Of a stretch of 64,000 nucleotides of DNA, positions 25,123-33,811 are shown in pieces. The DNA is from Bin76 sp963665765 (lineage in GTDB: Bacteria > Actinomycetota > Acidimicrobiia > Spongiisociales > ZC4RG35). A program made the translations under genes and the position numbers. Positions within the stretch are counted from its first letter, which is position 1. Each line of letters opens with the position of its first letter. The DNA is taken from NCBI GenBank assembly GCA_963665765.1, contig OY762464.1, positions 310,001 through 374,000 on the forward strand. Reading direction: 5' to 3'. Below the pieces are notes generated by a model. It was not told the origin of the DNA. It searched no databases and worked only from the letters and a program-made list of their open reading frames with translations.

Positions 25123-26932
25123 TCGGGACGCTCCCGTTCGGTGCCCCCCCTGGCCGCGCCGATGATCCATGGGCGCCATCCAGCAGCATCCTGGTATACG
25201 GGTCTTGGGGATCCGACACTATCCGATCGGTGGGCCCGGCCTCCACCACGTCGCCATCCTTCATCACCACCAGACTGGAGCAGGTCTCGGCAACCAGGGC
25301 GAGGTCGTGGCTCACAATGATGATCGCGGTACCCAGTTCCTCACGCACCCGTTCCAGGTCGGCCATGATCTGATCCTGCACGACCACGTCGAGCCCGGTG
25401 GTGGGCTCATCGGCCACCAGCAACGTCGGCTCCAGCACCTTGGCCATCGCAATGAGAGCCCTCTGCCTCATGCCGCCGCTGTACTGATGCGGGTAGTGCT
25501 TGCCGCGAGCAGGGTTGATTCCCACCTGCTGTAGTGCGTTTGCACACATGTCCTTTGCTTCCCGGCGGGTCACATCGCGGTGGACCCGGATCGCTTCGAT
25601 GATCTGGTTCTCAACTCGTTGCACCGGATCGAGGGAGTTCATCGCCGACTGCGGCACGAAGGCGAGATGTTCCCATCGCAATGAGCGAAGTTCACGCTCC
25701 CCGATTCCATAAAGGTCGCGGCCTTCAAACCAAAGCCGTCCGCCGACCTCCGCGTTGGGGGGGAGCAGGCGGAGAAGGGCGCTAACCACGGTGGTCTTGC
25801 CCGAGCCGCTCTCGCCCACGATGCCAATCATCTCGCCGGCGGCGAGCCGGAAAGAGACATCCTTCACCGCCTGGATCGGTTTCTCCTCCAGAGTGCGAGG
25901 CTGGTATGTCACCCCCAGGTTTTCTACGGCCACCAAACAATCTGGTGGGCCGCCGTCAGTCGGGAGAGAGGCGCTCCGTTCCGAAGCCCGGCGAGGGCGG
26001 CGGATAGAAACACCGATGTCGGGACTGCCCGTCTGTCTGAGGGCACGTTGAAAACCTCGACCGACGCTGTACACCGAGTACATGAAGACCATGAGCGCCA
26101 GCCCGGGAAACATCGGCCACCACCACGCCTGTCTCATTCTCTGAGAGGTGAAGGCATCGAACATGATGGTGCCCCACGAGAGTGATTCCGGCGGGGCGAA
26201 ACCGAGAAAGCTCAGAGAAGCCTCCGCCATCACCGCCTCGGCGATGAGCAACATGCCGTAGACCAGGGCCAATGGCAGGACATTGGGAGCGATGTGCGTA
26301 TAGAGCACCCGGCGAGGTGAGGCGCCACCCGCAATGGCGGCCTTCACAAAAGTACGCTCCTTTGTGGTAAGCACCTGGGATCGGATCACGCGGGCGGTCG
26401 TGCGCCAGAACAGGAGTCCGATCACCGCCACCAGGATCAAATCGGTGCGCCCCACGATTCCCACCAAGACAATGGCGAAGGGCAGGAAAGGCAGAGCGTA
26501 GGCGGCGTCCGTCGTCCGCATCAGCAGGTTGTCGATGCGACCCCCGCGAAAGCCGGCGATCAGCCCCACGTTGGCGCCTATGAAGACCGCCATGAAAGCG
26601 GCGATGGCCCCAACCGATATGGTCCGCCGGGTTCCGACGATCAACTGGCTGAGGATGTCGCGGCCAAAGTTGGTGGTGCCCATCCAATAGCCTCGTTGCG
26701 GGGGCAACAGCCTGGCCAGTTCTCCGTCGACGGTACGGAGCCGCTCCTGTGGGTCGTAGGGGGCGATCAGCGGGGCAAACACGGCCACCACCACAATCAG
26801 GCTGAAAATAATCAGGCCAATCCGCACGTTATTCTCTCTCAGCGCCCTTCGGAGCAGGCCGGGAGGCCGGCCGGCGCGGTTGGAGGAGGGGTGCTCGGCA
26901 TGGGCGGTGGGGTTGATCCGGCGCTTGGTCAT
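25115..26932 (-). CDS. fused ABC importer permease-ATPase (DppC-DppD-like)
   Basis: A 605-residue protein joining two subunits. Residues about 1-310 are a DppC-type permease with six membrane segments, YDPQERL and the EAA loop AAIAGGASPRRVLYTHIAPN. Residues about 330-605 are a DppD-type ATPase with Walker A GESGSGKTT, signature YSGGMRQRALIAMA and Walker B LLVADEPTTGLD. The linker is basic (RRPRRASERS). ATG at 26932 forms an ATGA overlap with the DppB-like gene, so earlier in-frame codons are excluded. No stop or frameshift lies between the halves, so this is a true fusion; such fusions are annotated in other actinobacteria. Confidence 0.93.
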   Translation of the reverse strand: MTKRRINPTAHAEHPSSNRAGRPPGLLRRALRENNVRIGLIIFSLIVVVAVFAPLIAPYDPQERLRTVDGELARLLPPQRGYWMGTTNFGRDILSQLIVGTRRTISVGAIAAFMAVFIGANVGLIAGFRGGRIDNLLMRTTDAAYALPFLPFAIVLVGIVGRTDLILVAVIGLLFWRTTARVIRSQVLTTKERTFVKAAIAGGASPRRVLYTHIAPNVLPLALVYGMLLIAEAVMAEASLSFLGFAPPESLSWGTIMFDAFTSQRMRQAWWWPMFPGLALMVFMYSVYSVGRGFQRALRQTGSPDIGVSIRRPRRASERSASLPTDGGPPDCLVAVENLGVTYQPRTLEEKPIQAVKDVSFRLAAGEMIGIVGESGSGKTTVVSALLRLLPPNAEVGGRLWFEGRDLYGIGERELRSLRWEHLAFVPQSAMNSLDPVQRVENQIIEAIRVHRDVTRREAKDMCANALQQVGINPARGKHYPHQYSGGMRQRALIAMAKVLEPTLLVADEPTTGLDVVVQDQIMADLERVREELGTAIIIVSHDLALVAETCSSLVVMKDGDVVEAGPTDRIVSDPQDPYTRMLLDGAHGSSARPGGAPNGSVPSG

Positions 26933-27897
26933 GTCAGACGAACCCTCGGGTCGAGATACGTATACAGGATGTCCGCCAAGGCATTGACCACGATGGCGAG
27001 CGCCGCGATCGCCATGAAAGTTCCCTGCATCATGGGATAGTCGAACCGGTTTACCGCATCCACTATCTCCCGACCCATTCCCGGCCAGGAGAACACGATC
27101 TCGATGATTACGGACCCGGCTATGAGATGGCCGGCGATCGACGGAATCAGGCTGACCATGGGCAACAACGAGTTCCGCGCGGCGTGGAGGGTGATCCGGG
27201 ATCGGGAGAACCCCTTGGCCTGACCGAACTCGACGAAGTCGTCGTTGAGGACTTCGATCATCGAGGTCCTCATCGTCAGCAACGGCTCGACAGTGAATAT
27301 CGCCGCCAGGATCACCAACGGCAGTATCAAGTGGGACAGGACGTCGCCGGTGAAAAACCGCTCGAATCCCTCGATACGGGGGGCGCCCGGGGTTGTCATG
27401 CCGCCCGATGGCGTCAGCCCCAGCCACAGGCTGAACGTAACCAGCGCCATCGTGGCGATCCAGAACGATGGCGCCGACTTCACGGACAGGAAAAACTGGG
27501 TGATGAGTCGGTCGAGGCGTGAGTGGGATCGCGCCGCCGTGTACGAGCCGAGCAATGCGCCCAGCACAAGGGCGATCAGCATGGCGGGCAGGACCAGCAC
27601 GGCGGTATTGGCCAGCTTCTCGCTGAGTACCGTCGAAACGGGCACCCGGTAGCGGAAGGACATTCCCAAGTCTCCCTTCATCGCATTGGTCAGATAGGAC
27701 CAGTACTGGGCGCCCAGAGAACGGTCCAGTCCGAAAGATTGGCGAATCGAATCGGCGGCGCTGCCTTCGATCTCGGGGCCGATCAGCACCAGGCTGGGAT
27801 CACCGGGCACCGCCCGGAACAGAAAGAAGGTCACGGTAACGACGACCCACAGTGTGAACAACATGACGCCGAGCCGTTTGGTCAGATACTGGGTCAC
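26929..27897 (-). CDS. peptide-type ABC importer permease (DppB-like)
   Basis: A 322-residue inner-membrane permease with six hydrophobic segments. The family N-terminus YLTKRLGVMLFTLWVVVTVTFFLFR is present in two adjoining parts, along with the conserved DPS/G region and the EAA loop FVEFGQAKGFSRSRITLHAARN (about 225-246). GTG at 27897 follows AGAGGG by 5 bases. It forms the channel with the permease half of the fused protein downstream. Confidence 0.95.
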   Translation of the reverse strand: MTQYLTKRLGVMLFTLWVVVTVTFFLFRAVPGDPSLVLIGPEIEGSAADSIRQSFGLDRSLGAQYWSYLTNAMKGDLGMSFRYRVPVSTVLSEKLANTAVLVLPAMLIALVLGALLGSYTAARSHSRLDRLITQFFLSVKSAPSFWIATMALVTFSLWLGLTPSGGMTTPGAPRIEGFERFFTGDVLSHLILPLVILAAIFTVEPLLTMRTSMIEVLNDDFVEFGQAKGFSRSRITLHAARNSLLPMVSLIPSIAGHLIAGSVIIEIVFSWPGMGREIVDAVNRFDYPMMQGTFMAIAALAIVVNALADILYTYLDPRVRLT

Positions 27898-27927
27898 CTA
27901 ATCCCTCTCTGATCTGAAAGAAGACTC

Positions 27928-27958
27928 GGGGCAGGCCGCCCGGATGGCCGCCTGCCCC
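27928..27958 (-). terminator. intercistronic hairpin between binding-protein and permease genes
   Basis: GGGGCAGGC pairs with GCCTGCCCC (9 bp, with further inner pairing) and is followed on the minus strand by a pyrimidine-rich stretch that is not a clean T run. Such hairpins after binding-protein genes usually stabilise or partly terminate the message so that the binding protein is made in excess. Confidence 0.6.
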
Positions 27959-27991
27959 AAATCCTATTCGTACAACGCTATCGGGCAGTGT

Positions 27992-29716
27992 TTACGATGC
28001 GCAGAAGCTCATATCTCGATTGTCCGCATCTGACGGTGGGTAGTAAAGGGTGCCATCGTCACCGAACACATACCCGGCTGTCTCCAGGTGGGCTCGCGCT
28101 CCGTCGACGTCGTAGGGGACGGGTCCCACTTCAGGGTTGGCCCACAACGGAGGAGCGATGATTCCCTGGGAGGCCGCCGCCACGCCCTCGTACACGATGT
28201 CGATCATGTCCTCGGTGGGGACCAGATATGACAGTGCGATACGCATGTGCTTGTCGCAGAAGGGCTCGCGGCGCATGTTGTAGTGCAACGCGTTCACACC
28301 GTGGCCGGTGTTCGACTCGATGCCGACTCCCTCCACGTCTTCGAGCAACGACAATTGCGTCAAGCTGACGAAGTCGCCCAAAACGTCGATCTCTTGGGTT
28401 TCGATCGCGGCGAGCAACCCATCCAGACTCCCGAAGACCGCCCAAACCAGTCCGGAAGCGGCCGGTGGGCTGAAGTGATCGGCATGGGCCGTCAACCGCA
28501 GGTCCTCGCCGAGTGCCATCGACTCGAACTTGAACGGACCGGAGCCGACCGGCTCGTCATTCGAAAACTCCGAGGGGTCGTCAACCGCCGACCAGACGTG
28601 CTGGGGAAGGATCGGGATCTGGGCCAGGGCGGTGGTGGCAAAAGCTGCGTTGGGCGCCGAAAGGGTGATCTCCACATTGTTGCCGTCGGCGGTAACCGAC
28701 TCGACCGGCCCCAGACGTCCCCCGTACAGCGGGGATTCCTTCTCGACCAGGTAGTTGAAGGTGAAAGCCACATCTTCGCCGGTGACCGCTTCGCCGTCGT
28801 GGAACGTCATACCGTCCCGCAACGTCACGGATACCGTTGCCCCGTCGATGGAATAGCTCGAGGCGGCCCAGTTGACCAAGTCGCCGTCAGGCCCGATCCG
28901 CAGCAACGGGTCGTATATGTGGGCGATGGTGACCGCGGCTTCGGAGGTCGCCGCAACCACCGGGTTCAGGGTCTGAGCCCCGGACGTGACACCGATAACG
29001 AGTGGATCGGAATGGCCGACCGGGGTCAGACCAATCGCGTTCCAGAAGTGATAGACCGGCGTACCCACCGACTTGGTGAAGTTTGTCCAATCGGTGCTGT
29101 TGTAGGCCCCGCCTATCACTATGTGGATGAAAGGCGCCACCGGTTGATCGTCGAAGAGGAGTTCCTGCATCTCGTGCACCGCCACAAGCCGCTCTTCGAA
29201 AGTGACGGCATTCACCTGAGTCTGGTAGAGCTCATCGTAGGCCGGGTTGGTATAACCGGAGAGGTTGGAGCCGTCCTCCACTGCCTTGGCGGTGGTGAAC
29301 CGGGCCAGGAAGTTCTCCGGATCCAAGCGGTCGGTGGTCGGGTCGTAGATGATGATGTAAACGTCGAAGTCTTTGACCGAGAAACCACGCCGCCCGAGTT
29401 CCGAGCTTTCGACCGGTTCGATCTCCGCCGGGATGCCCGCGGCAGTCCAAGACTCGGCGATCAATCGAGCCTGCTCGTAGCGGGGCGGCCCTTCGGCGGC
29501 CGTCTTGGTAATGATCCGCAACGTCGGCACCGGCCGCAGTTCCTCGGCCTCCTCCATGGGGGCTTCGGTCGTGGCCGGCGCGGCGGTAGTGGTGGGCGCC
29601 ACCGCAGCCGTCGTGGTGGTTTCCCCATCGGCGCCGCATGCCGCGGCAATCAGGGCGAAGACGGCCATCAGGGTCACCCAACGCGCCCAGTGGGGCCTTT
29701 GGTTCTGTAAGTTCAT
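27992..29716 (-). CDS. extracellular solute-binding lipoprotein, family 5, apparently circularly permuted
   Basis: Substrate receptor of the importer, 574 residues. A signal peptide with lipobox IAAAC (Cys27) and a Thr/Ala/Pro-rich linker (about 32-60) anchor it to the membrane. Residues about 65-232 match what is normally the C-terminal third of family 5 proteins (LRIITKTA..., LDPENFLARF, GSNLSGYTNPAYDEL, ERLVAVHEMQELL). Residues about 237-550 match the normal N-terminal two thirds (TLNP, IYDPLLRI, VTLRDGMTFHDGEAVTGEDVAFTF, VGSGPF, DVDGARAHLETAGY). Start ATG 29716 has AAAGGAAAG upstream. Peptides or related amines are the likely ligands. Confidence 0.93.
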   Translation of the reverse strand: MNLQNQRPHWARWVTLMAVFALIAAACGADGETTTTAAVAPTTTAAPATTEAPMEEAEELRPVPTLRIITKTAAEGPPRYEQARLIAESWTAAGIPAEIEPVESSELGRRGFSVKDFDVYIIIYDPTTDRLDPENFLARFTTAKAVEDGSNLSGYTNPAYDELYQTQVNAVTFEERLVAVHEMQELLFDDQPVAPFIHIVIGGAYNSTDWTNFTKSVGTPVYHFWNAIGLTPVGHSDPLVIGVTSGAQTLNPVVAATSEAAVTIAHIYDPLLRIGPDGDLVNWAASSYSIDGATVSVTLRDGMTFHDGEAVTGEDVAFTFNYLVEKESPLYGGRLGPVESVTADGNNVEITLSAPNAAFATTALAQIPILPQHVWSAVDDPSEFSNDEPVGSGPFKFESMALGEDLRLTAHADHFSPPAASGLVWAVFGSLDGLLAAIETQEIDVLGDFVSLTQLSLLEDVEGVGIESNTGHGVNALHYNMRREPFCDKHMRIALSYLVPTEDMIDIVYEGVAAASQGIIAPPLWANPEVGPVPYDVDGARAHLETAGYVFGDDGTLYYPPSDADNRDMSFCAS

Positions 29717-29824
29717 GGTTTGTCTTTCCTTTGTCCATGATCCAGACATTCCATTGTGGCTATCTCTGAATCCCTGTCATGCGTCAGATCTTTTGGTGTC
29801 GGGGATTTGCCGGGTGCGGTCAGG

Positions 29825-31108
29825 TTAGGAGGGTTCGGTTGCGATGGAAGTGACATGGTGGTCGAATCGCTCCGAAGCAACGGATCCGGCTACGTCCAAA
29901 GCCTCGACATGAACGACTATTTCATCCAGGAACCGCACTCTACGTTGGAGAGTCTTCTGCACACCTTCTCCAACGGTGTGGCCTTCTCCCACCGAGAGTC
30001 GCGAGTCTACAGCGATCGAGATATCCGTGCGCAGGCGGTGCCCCATCCACCTCACCTGGCAGGCGTTGACGTTGAGCACACCGTCGACTGAGTTGGCGAC
30101 CTCTTCGATCTCGTCAACCAACTCGGGGTCGACGGCGTCCATGAGCCGCCCGTAGATGTCCCGCATCGCCGACCACATTATCCGGAGGATCACAAAACCG
30201 ACGACAATGCCGGCAATCGGGTCGGCATGCTCAAAGCCCAGCCAAACCCCGACGGCGCTGGCCGCCACCGCCAGAGATGTGAAACCGTCGGCCCGGGCAT
30301 GGCGTCCATCGGCGATCAGAGCCGCCGAGCCGATCTGTCGGCCGACACGAATGCGATATATGGCTACCAGTTCGTTTCCCAGGAATCCCACCACCCCGGC
30401 GGCAAAGAGCACGCCGAGATATTCCAGTTCTCGTGGATTGAAGAGCCGATTGACAGACTCCCAGAGCACCAAGATCGCCGATAGGAAGATCATCAGCACC
30501 ACAAAGAGCCCGGCCAGGTCTTCCGCCCGGCGATAGCCATAGGTGTAGCGACGGTTCGCTGCCCTCCTCCCCAGCCGGAAGGCTACGAACAGCGGCACGG
30601 CGGTGAGAGCATCGGAGAAGTTATGAATGGTATCGGCGATCAGTGACACCGAGCCGGTCAGCCAGACGATCACTGCCTGGACCAGGGCGGTGACCATCAA
30701 CACGGTGAAAGAAATAATCAACGCCCTGATCCCCCGAGCGCTGCTTTCCAGGGCGTTGTCCATTGACTCGGAGGGATCATGGGAGTGCGCTCCGAACAAC
30801 TGGCTCAATCCGTGCTTTATCCCGGACCAGCGTGAACCATGACCATGGGAGTGATCGTGGCCATGGGAGTGGCCATGGGAATCGTCGTGGCCGTGGCCGT
30901 GGCCGTGGGAATGGTCATCGTCGTGGCCATGGGAATGGTCGTGACCGTGGGAGTGGTCATCGTTATGGCCATGGGAATGGGACGACCCGCCCGGGGAATG
31001 TGAGTGTGACGCCGCCTCCGGTCCGGTTTTCCCAGAGGACGGATGCGATGAACCGCCACCTGACGGTGGGGCGGCATGTCGATGATCTGTTGCCGTCTCT
31101 TTTTCCAC
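29825..31108 (-). CDS. cation diffusion facilitator with His-rich N-terminus
   Basis: A 427-residue proton-coupled exporter of zinc or a similar divalent metal. The first 100 residues are a chain of HSHGHD-type repeats, a likely metal buffer. Six membrane segments follow (about 130-330), with metal ligands in ADTIHNFSDAL (TM2) and ADGRHARADGF (TM5), each giving HxxxD. A C-terminal cytoplasmic domain (about 340-427) follows. Start is GTG at 31108, because GGAG stands 5 bases upstream and the predicted transcription start lies after the earlier in-frame ATG codons. It has its own strong promoter. Confidence 0.93.
   Translation of the reverse strand: MEKETATDHRHAAPPSGGGSSHPSSGKTGPEAASHSHSPGGSSHSHGHNDDHSHGHDHSHGHDDDHSHGHGHGHDDSHGHSHGHDHSHGHGSRWSGIKHGLSQLFGAHSHDPSESMDNALESSARGIRALIISFTVLMVTALVQAVIVWLTGSVSLIADTIHNFSDALTAVPLFVAFRLGRRAANRRYTYGYRRAEDLAGLFVVLMIFLSAILVLWESVNRLFNPRELEYLGVLFAAGVVGFLGNELVAIYRIRVGRQIGSAALIADGRHARADGFTSLAVAASAVGVWLGFEHADPIAGIVVGFVILRIMWSAMRDIYGRLMDAVDPELVDEIEEVANSVDGVLNVNACQVRWMGHRLRTDISIAVDSRLSVGEGHTVGEGVQKTLQRRVRFLDEIVVHVEALDVAGSVASERFDHHVTSIATEPS
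30830..30995 (-). repeat. degenerate hexanucleotide repeat encoding the His-rich region
   Basis: On the plus strand units of the form CCATGG-GAGTGG, CCGTGG and GATCGT recur in 6-base or 12-base steps and encode His-Ser-His-Gly/Asp runs of the cation exporter. Copy number could slip, altering the length of the metal buffer. Confidence 0.75.
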
Positions 31109-31145
31109 TTTGTCTCCGTTTTGCGTATAATTGTTGTTGCATATC

Positions 31146-31174
31146 ATTATAACCAGAACTGACCACAGTTGCAA
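31146..31174 (-). promoter_or_regulatory. promoter of the cation exporter gene
   Basis: TTGCAA (31169-31174) and a perfect TATAAT (31146-31151) are separated by 17 bases, giving a start near 31139 and a leader of about 30 bases. TATAAT and an ATTATA at 31126-31131 (minus-strand sense) form a dyad with a 14-base gap across the start site, a place where a metal-responsive repressor could bind. Confidence 0.8.
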
Positions 31175-31267
31175 CCAATGTTGTTAGGAGGCGGTGGCCG
31201 ATTCGGTCACATCGGAGAAGCTTTCGATGACACCTCGGCGGTCGGGTTTCCGAATGCGGGAGGCTTG

Positions 31268-32578
31268 GTGAATAGCCCGAAGCCATTCGATCCACCGACA
31301 CTCGACCAAATCCGAGACCGATTCCATTACGTGGATCGGGATCCCTTGTCCGGTCCACGGGTGTTCCTCGATGGCGCCGCCGGATCACTTCGTCTGAAAA
31401 CGGCCGTCGGCACCCTGGCCGAACACAGTCGATGGCCGGACGCCATCGGACGCCCCAGCCCCGGGTCAATCCAGGCAAGCACCTCCATCGAGCGGGGAAT
31501 CTCGGCAGTGCGCGACTTTCTCGGGGCCGGCGATCGGGTGGTCATGCCTGCCATGAGCGCGGTACATGCCATCTTTCGCGCGGTCGGAGCGGCGGTGGCG
31601 GGGGGAAGCGGGAACAACGTAGTCACCACCGATTTGGATCATCCGGCTGCATTCGATGCGGCGCACTTCTTCGGCGCCCGATTCCACAAACAGGTCCGGG
31701 TGGCCCGGCTCAACGCTGACACGGGCAGAGTGGCCGCTTCCAGCGTGCTGGCGCTGGTAGATGAAAACACCGATGCAATCGTCGTCACCCACGCATCCAA
31801 TGACACCGGGGCGATGGTCGATGTGGCAGAGATCGCCGCCGGGGCGCGGATTCCGAACCCCGATGTGATCACCGTAGTGGACGGTGTCCAGTACGCGGCC
31901 CACCAGCCGATCGACGTTCTTGGCTTGGGCGTCGACGCCTACATATTCGCCCCGTACAAAGTGTTCGGGATCAAGGGAATCGGCTTCGGGGTTCTTTCGG
32001 ACCGACTCGCCGCTTTTCCGCACTGGAAACTCCGAGCCTCCCCACCCGATGTCTGGAAGCTGGGCTCGATGGAGGACGCCAAATATGCCGCCTGGGAAAA
32101 GGTGGTGGACTATCTGGAGTGGCTGGGAGGAGAATTGGGCGATCCGGTCAATCGCCGCGCAGCAGTGCTGATGGCCATGCAGGCGACCGGACAGCACGAT
32201 GCCTACCTCACACATCGGTTCTGGCGAGGCTCGGATTCCGCGCCAGGACTGGCGGACATCCCGGGGGTACGCACCCACGGAACATCCGACGGCATCGGCC
32301 ACCGCATCTGCATATTCATCTTGAGCTTCGACCAGGTCGAGACCAACGCCGCCGTGCAAATGTATCAACAAGCCGGGATGGCGGTGAGGGCGCGGAACCT
32401 GGACGTGTATTCGAGACGGATCCTGACCGCGCTCGGCTGTGGTCCGGCAATCAGAGTGTCCACCTGTCACTACACGACTCCTGCCGAAGTCGATGCCTTC
32501 TTGAAGGCCACCGCCGCCATCGCCGCCGGGGGCCACCGGCTACCGCCGCCAACAGTCGGAGGTCCTTCTGATCGATAG
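31268..32578 (+). CDS. class V aminotransferase / cysteine-desulfurase-like PLP enzyme
   Basis: A 436-residue fold-type I PLP enzyme. It has FLDGAAGSLR near residue 30, the THASNDTGAMVDVAEI segment, the cofactor-binding DGVQYAAHQPIDV (Asp) and the Schiff-base lysine in FAPYKVFGIKGIGFGVL (about residue 240). No cysteine loop typical of IscS/SufS is evident, so an aminotransferase, lyase or epimerase role is more likely than desulfuration. GTG at 31268 with GGGAGG 4 bases upstream is the preferred start; the frame is open for 33 more codons. It lies 4 bases upstream of the D-threonine-aldolase-like gene. Confidence 0.85.
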   Translation: MNSPKPFDPPTLDQIRDRFHYVDRDPLSGPRVFLDGAAGSLRLKTAVGTLAEHSRWPDAIGRPSPGSIQASTSIERGISAVRDFLGAGDRVVMPAMSAVHAIFRAVGAAVAGGSGNNVVTTDLDHPAAFDAAHFFGARFHKQVRVARLNADTGRVAASSVLALVDENTDAIVVTHASNDTGAMVDVAEIAAGARIPNPDVITVVDGVQYAAHQPIDVLGLGVDAYIFAPYKVFGIKGIGFGVLSDRLAAFPHWKLRASPPDVWKLGSMEDAKYAAWEKVVDYLEWLGGELGDPVNRRAAVLMAMQATGQHDAYLTHRFWRGSDSAPGLADIPGVRTHGTSDGIGHRICIFILSFDQVETNAAVQMYQQAGMAVRARNLDVYSRRILTALGCGPAIRVSTCHYTTPAEVDAFLKATAAIAAGGHRLPPPTVGGPSDR

Positions 32579-32582
32579 CAAA

Positions 32583-33731
32583 ATGAAAACAACCATCCCC
32601 ACCCCCGGAGAACCGGGTAGCAGGTCAAAAGGAGAACGCATCTCGGGCGCCGTCCCCGACACCCTGTCGACGCCATTCGCCATGGTGATGCTCGATACCG
32701 TCGAGTCCAACACAATGGCGATGAACCGGCGCCTCCGAGAGAATCGAATCGGCATTCGCCCGCACATCAAGGTTCATCGCATCCCCGAACTCGCCCGCAT
32801 GCAGGCTTCTTCGGGCGCGGCGGGCATCGCCTGCCAGACCCTTGAGGAAGTGGAGATCATGGTCTCGGCAGGGTTTACCGAAATCCTGCTCACCAATTCG
32901 ATCGTGGATACCCACCAGTTGAGCCGTTTCATGGAAATCGCCCCTCATGCCGCCTTGGCGATCACCGCCGAATCGGACGAATCCATCGACAGATTGGCGG
33001 CAGTAGCCCGGACCGCCGGCCGAAAGGCCTCCGTGTACGTCGAGTGCGACATCGGAGGTGCTCGCACCGGATTCGCCAACCCGACTCCGGCCGTTGCGCT
33101 CGCCGCCAAAGTTGCCCGGTCCCCCAGCCTGCAGTTCGATGGGCTGGCCGCTTACCTGGGAGGAAATCCGAAGTGTTCCGATATCGAACACGGTGACATG
33201 ATCCTGGCAAAAGTCGTATCTCGACTCGCCCACGCCGGAATCGATGTCCCTTCGGTCAGCGTCGGAGGAACGGTGTTTGCGATGCGCGCTTGGCCGGACT
33301 GCCCGCCGCGCACCGTTACGGAAGCCCGGCCCGGCAACTATTCCTTCTATGACGCCACCAAAGTCGAGTACGGCCTGGTGACCTACGAAGACTGTGCCCT
33401 ACGAGTCCTCAGCACGGTGGTGAGTCGACCGAACCCGACTCGCGTGGTCCTCGACGTTGGTTGGCGGATGCTTTCCAACAACGGAATTCCCGATCAGTCC
33501 ACCTATGGACACATCCTGGAATACCCCACCGCCCAAATCACCCGCCTCTACACGGAACACGCAGTAGTCGAACTCCCGGAATCCTCCCCCCGGCCTCGCA
33601 TCGGAGAGCCGGTAACCATCATCCCGAATTCCTGCGATGGAGTCCTGGCTTCGGTCAACACCCTTTACGGAGTCCGCAACGGCCAAATCGAACAGTCCTG
33701 GGGTCTATGGGAGCGGGGCGTTCTGAAGTGA
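32583..33731 (+). CDS. D-threonine aldolase / D-serine dehydratase-like PLP protein
   Basis: A 382-residue protein of the alanine-racemase-fold DTA/DSD family. RPHIKVHRIPELARMQ (about residue 60) contains the PLP lysine in the family context, CDIGGARTG and GNYSFYDATKV follow, and VVLDVGWRMLS begins the C-terminal barrel. In characterised members a His-x-Cys pair binds the activating metal; here the matching segment reads IIPNSCDGV, so the Cys is kept but the His is not. It may use another ligand or catalyse a different reaction on D-amino acids. ATG at 32583; the nearest GGAGG is 20 bases upstream, so initiation may rely on coupling. Confidence 0.82.
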   Translation: MKTTIPTPGEPGSRSKGERISGAVPDTLSTPFAMVMLDTVESNTMAMNRRLRENRIGIRPHIKVHRIPELARMQASSGAAGIACQTLEEVEIMVSAGFTEILLTNSIVDTHQLSRFMEIAPHAALAITAESDESIDRLAAVARTAGRKASVYVECDIGGARTGFANPTPAVALAAKVARSPSLQFDGLAAYLGGNPKCSDIEHGDMILAKVVSRLAHAGIDVPSVSVGGTVFAMRAWPDCPPRTVTEARPGNYSFYDATKVEYGLVTYEDCALRVLSTVVSRPNPTRVVLDVGWRMLSNNGIPDQSTYGHILEYPTAQITRLYTEHAVVELPESSPRPRIGEPVTIIPNSCDGVLASVNTLYGVRNGQIEQSWGLWERGVLK

Positions 33732-33811
33732 TGTCGCCCGTCCCTGCCGGCCGCCGAACCGAGCAGGGGATGATCGGGCAAGCGGCAAGAGAAACCCACC
33801 CGAGGAGACGG

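Noticed and set aside
27128..27427. N-terminal 165 residues of the long frame containing the permease-ATPase fusion
   Set aside because: They read the DppB-like gene in another frame; the ATG at 26932 in the ATGA junction is the real start.
28247..29710. 487-codon open frame antisense to the binding-protein gene
   Set aside because: Shadow of a GC-rich gene; no domain and it ends inside the signal-peptide region of the real gene.
30763..31152. Arg/Gly/His-rich frame opposite the His-rich part of the cation exporter
   Set aside because: Antisense reading of the hexanucleotide repeat; no start context and no similarity.
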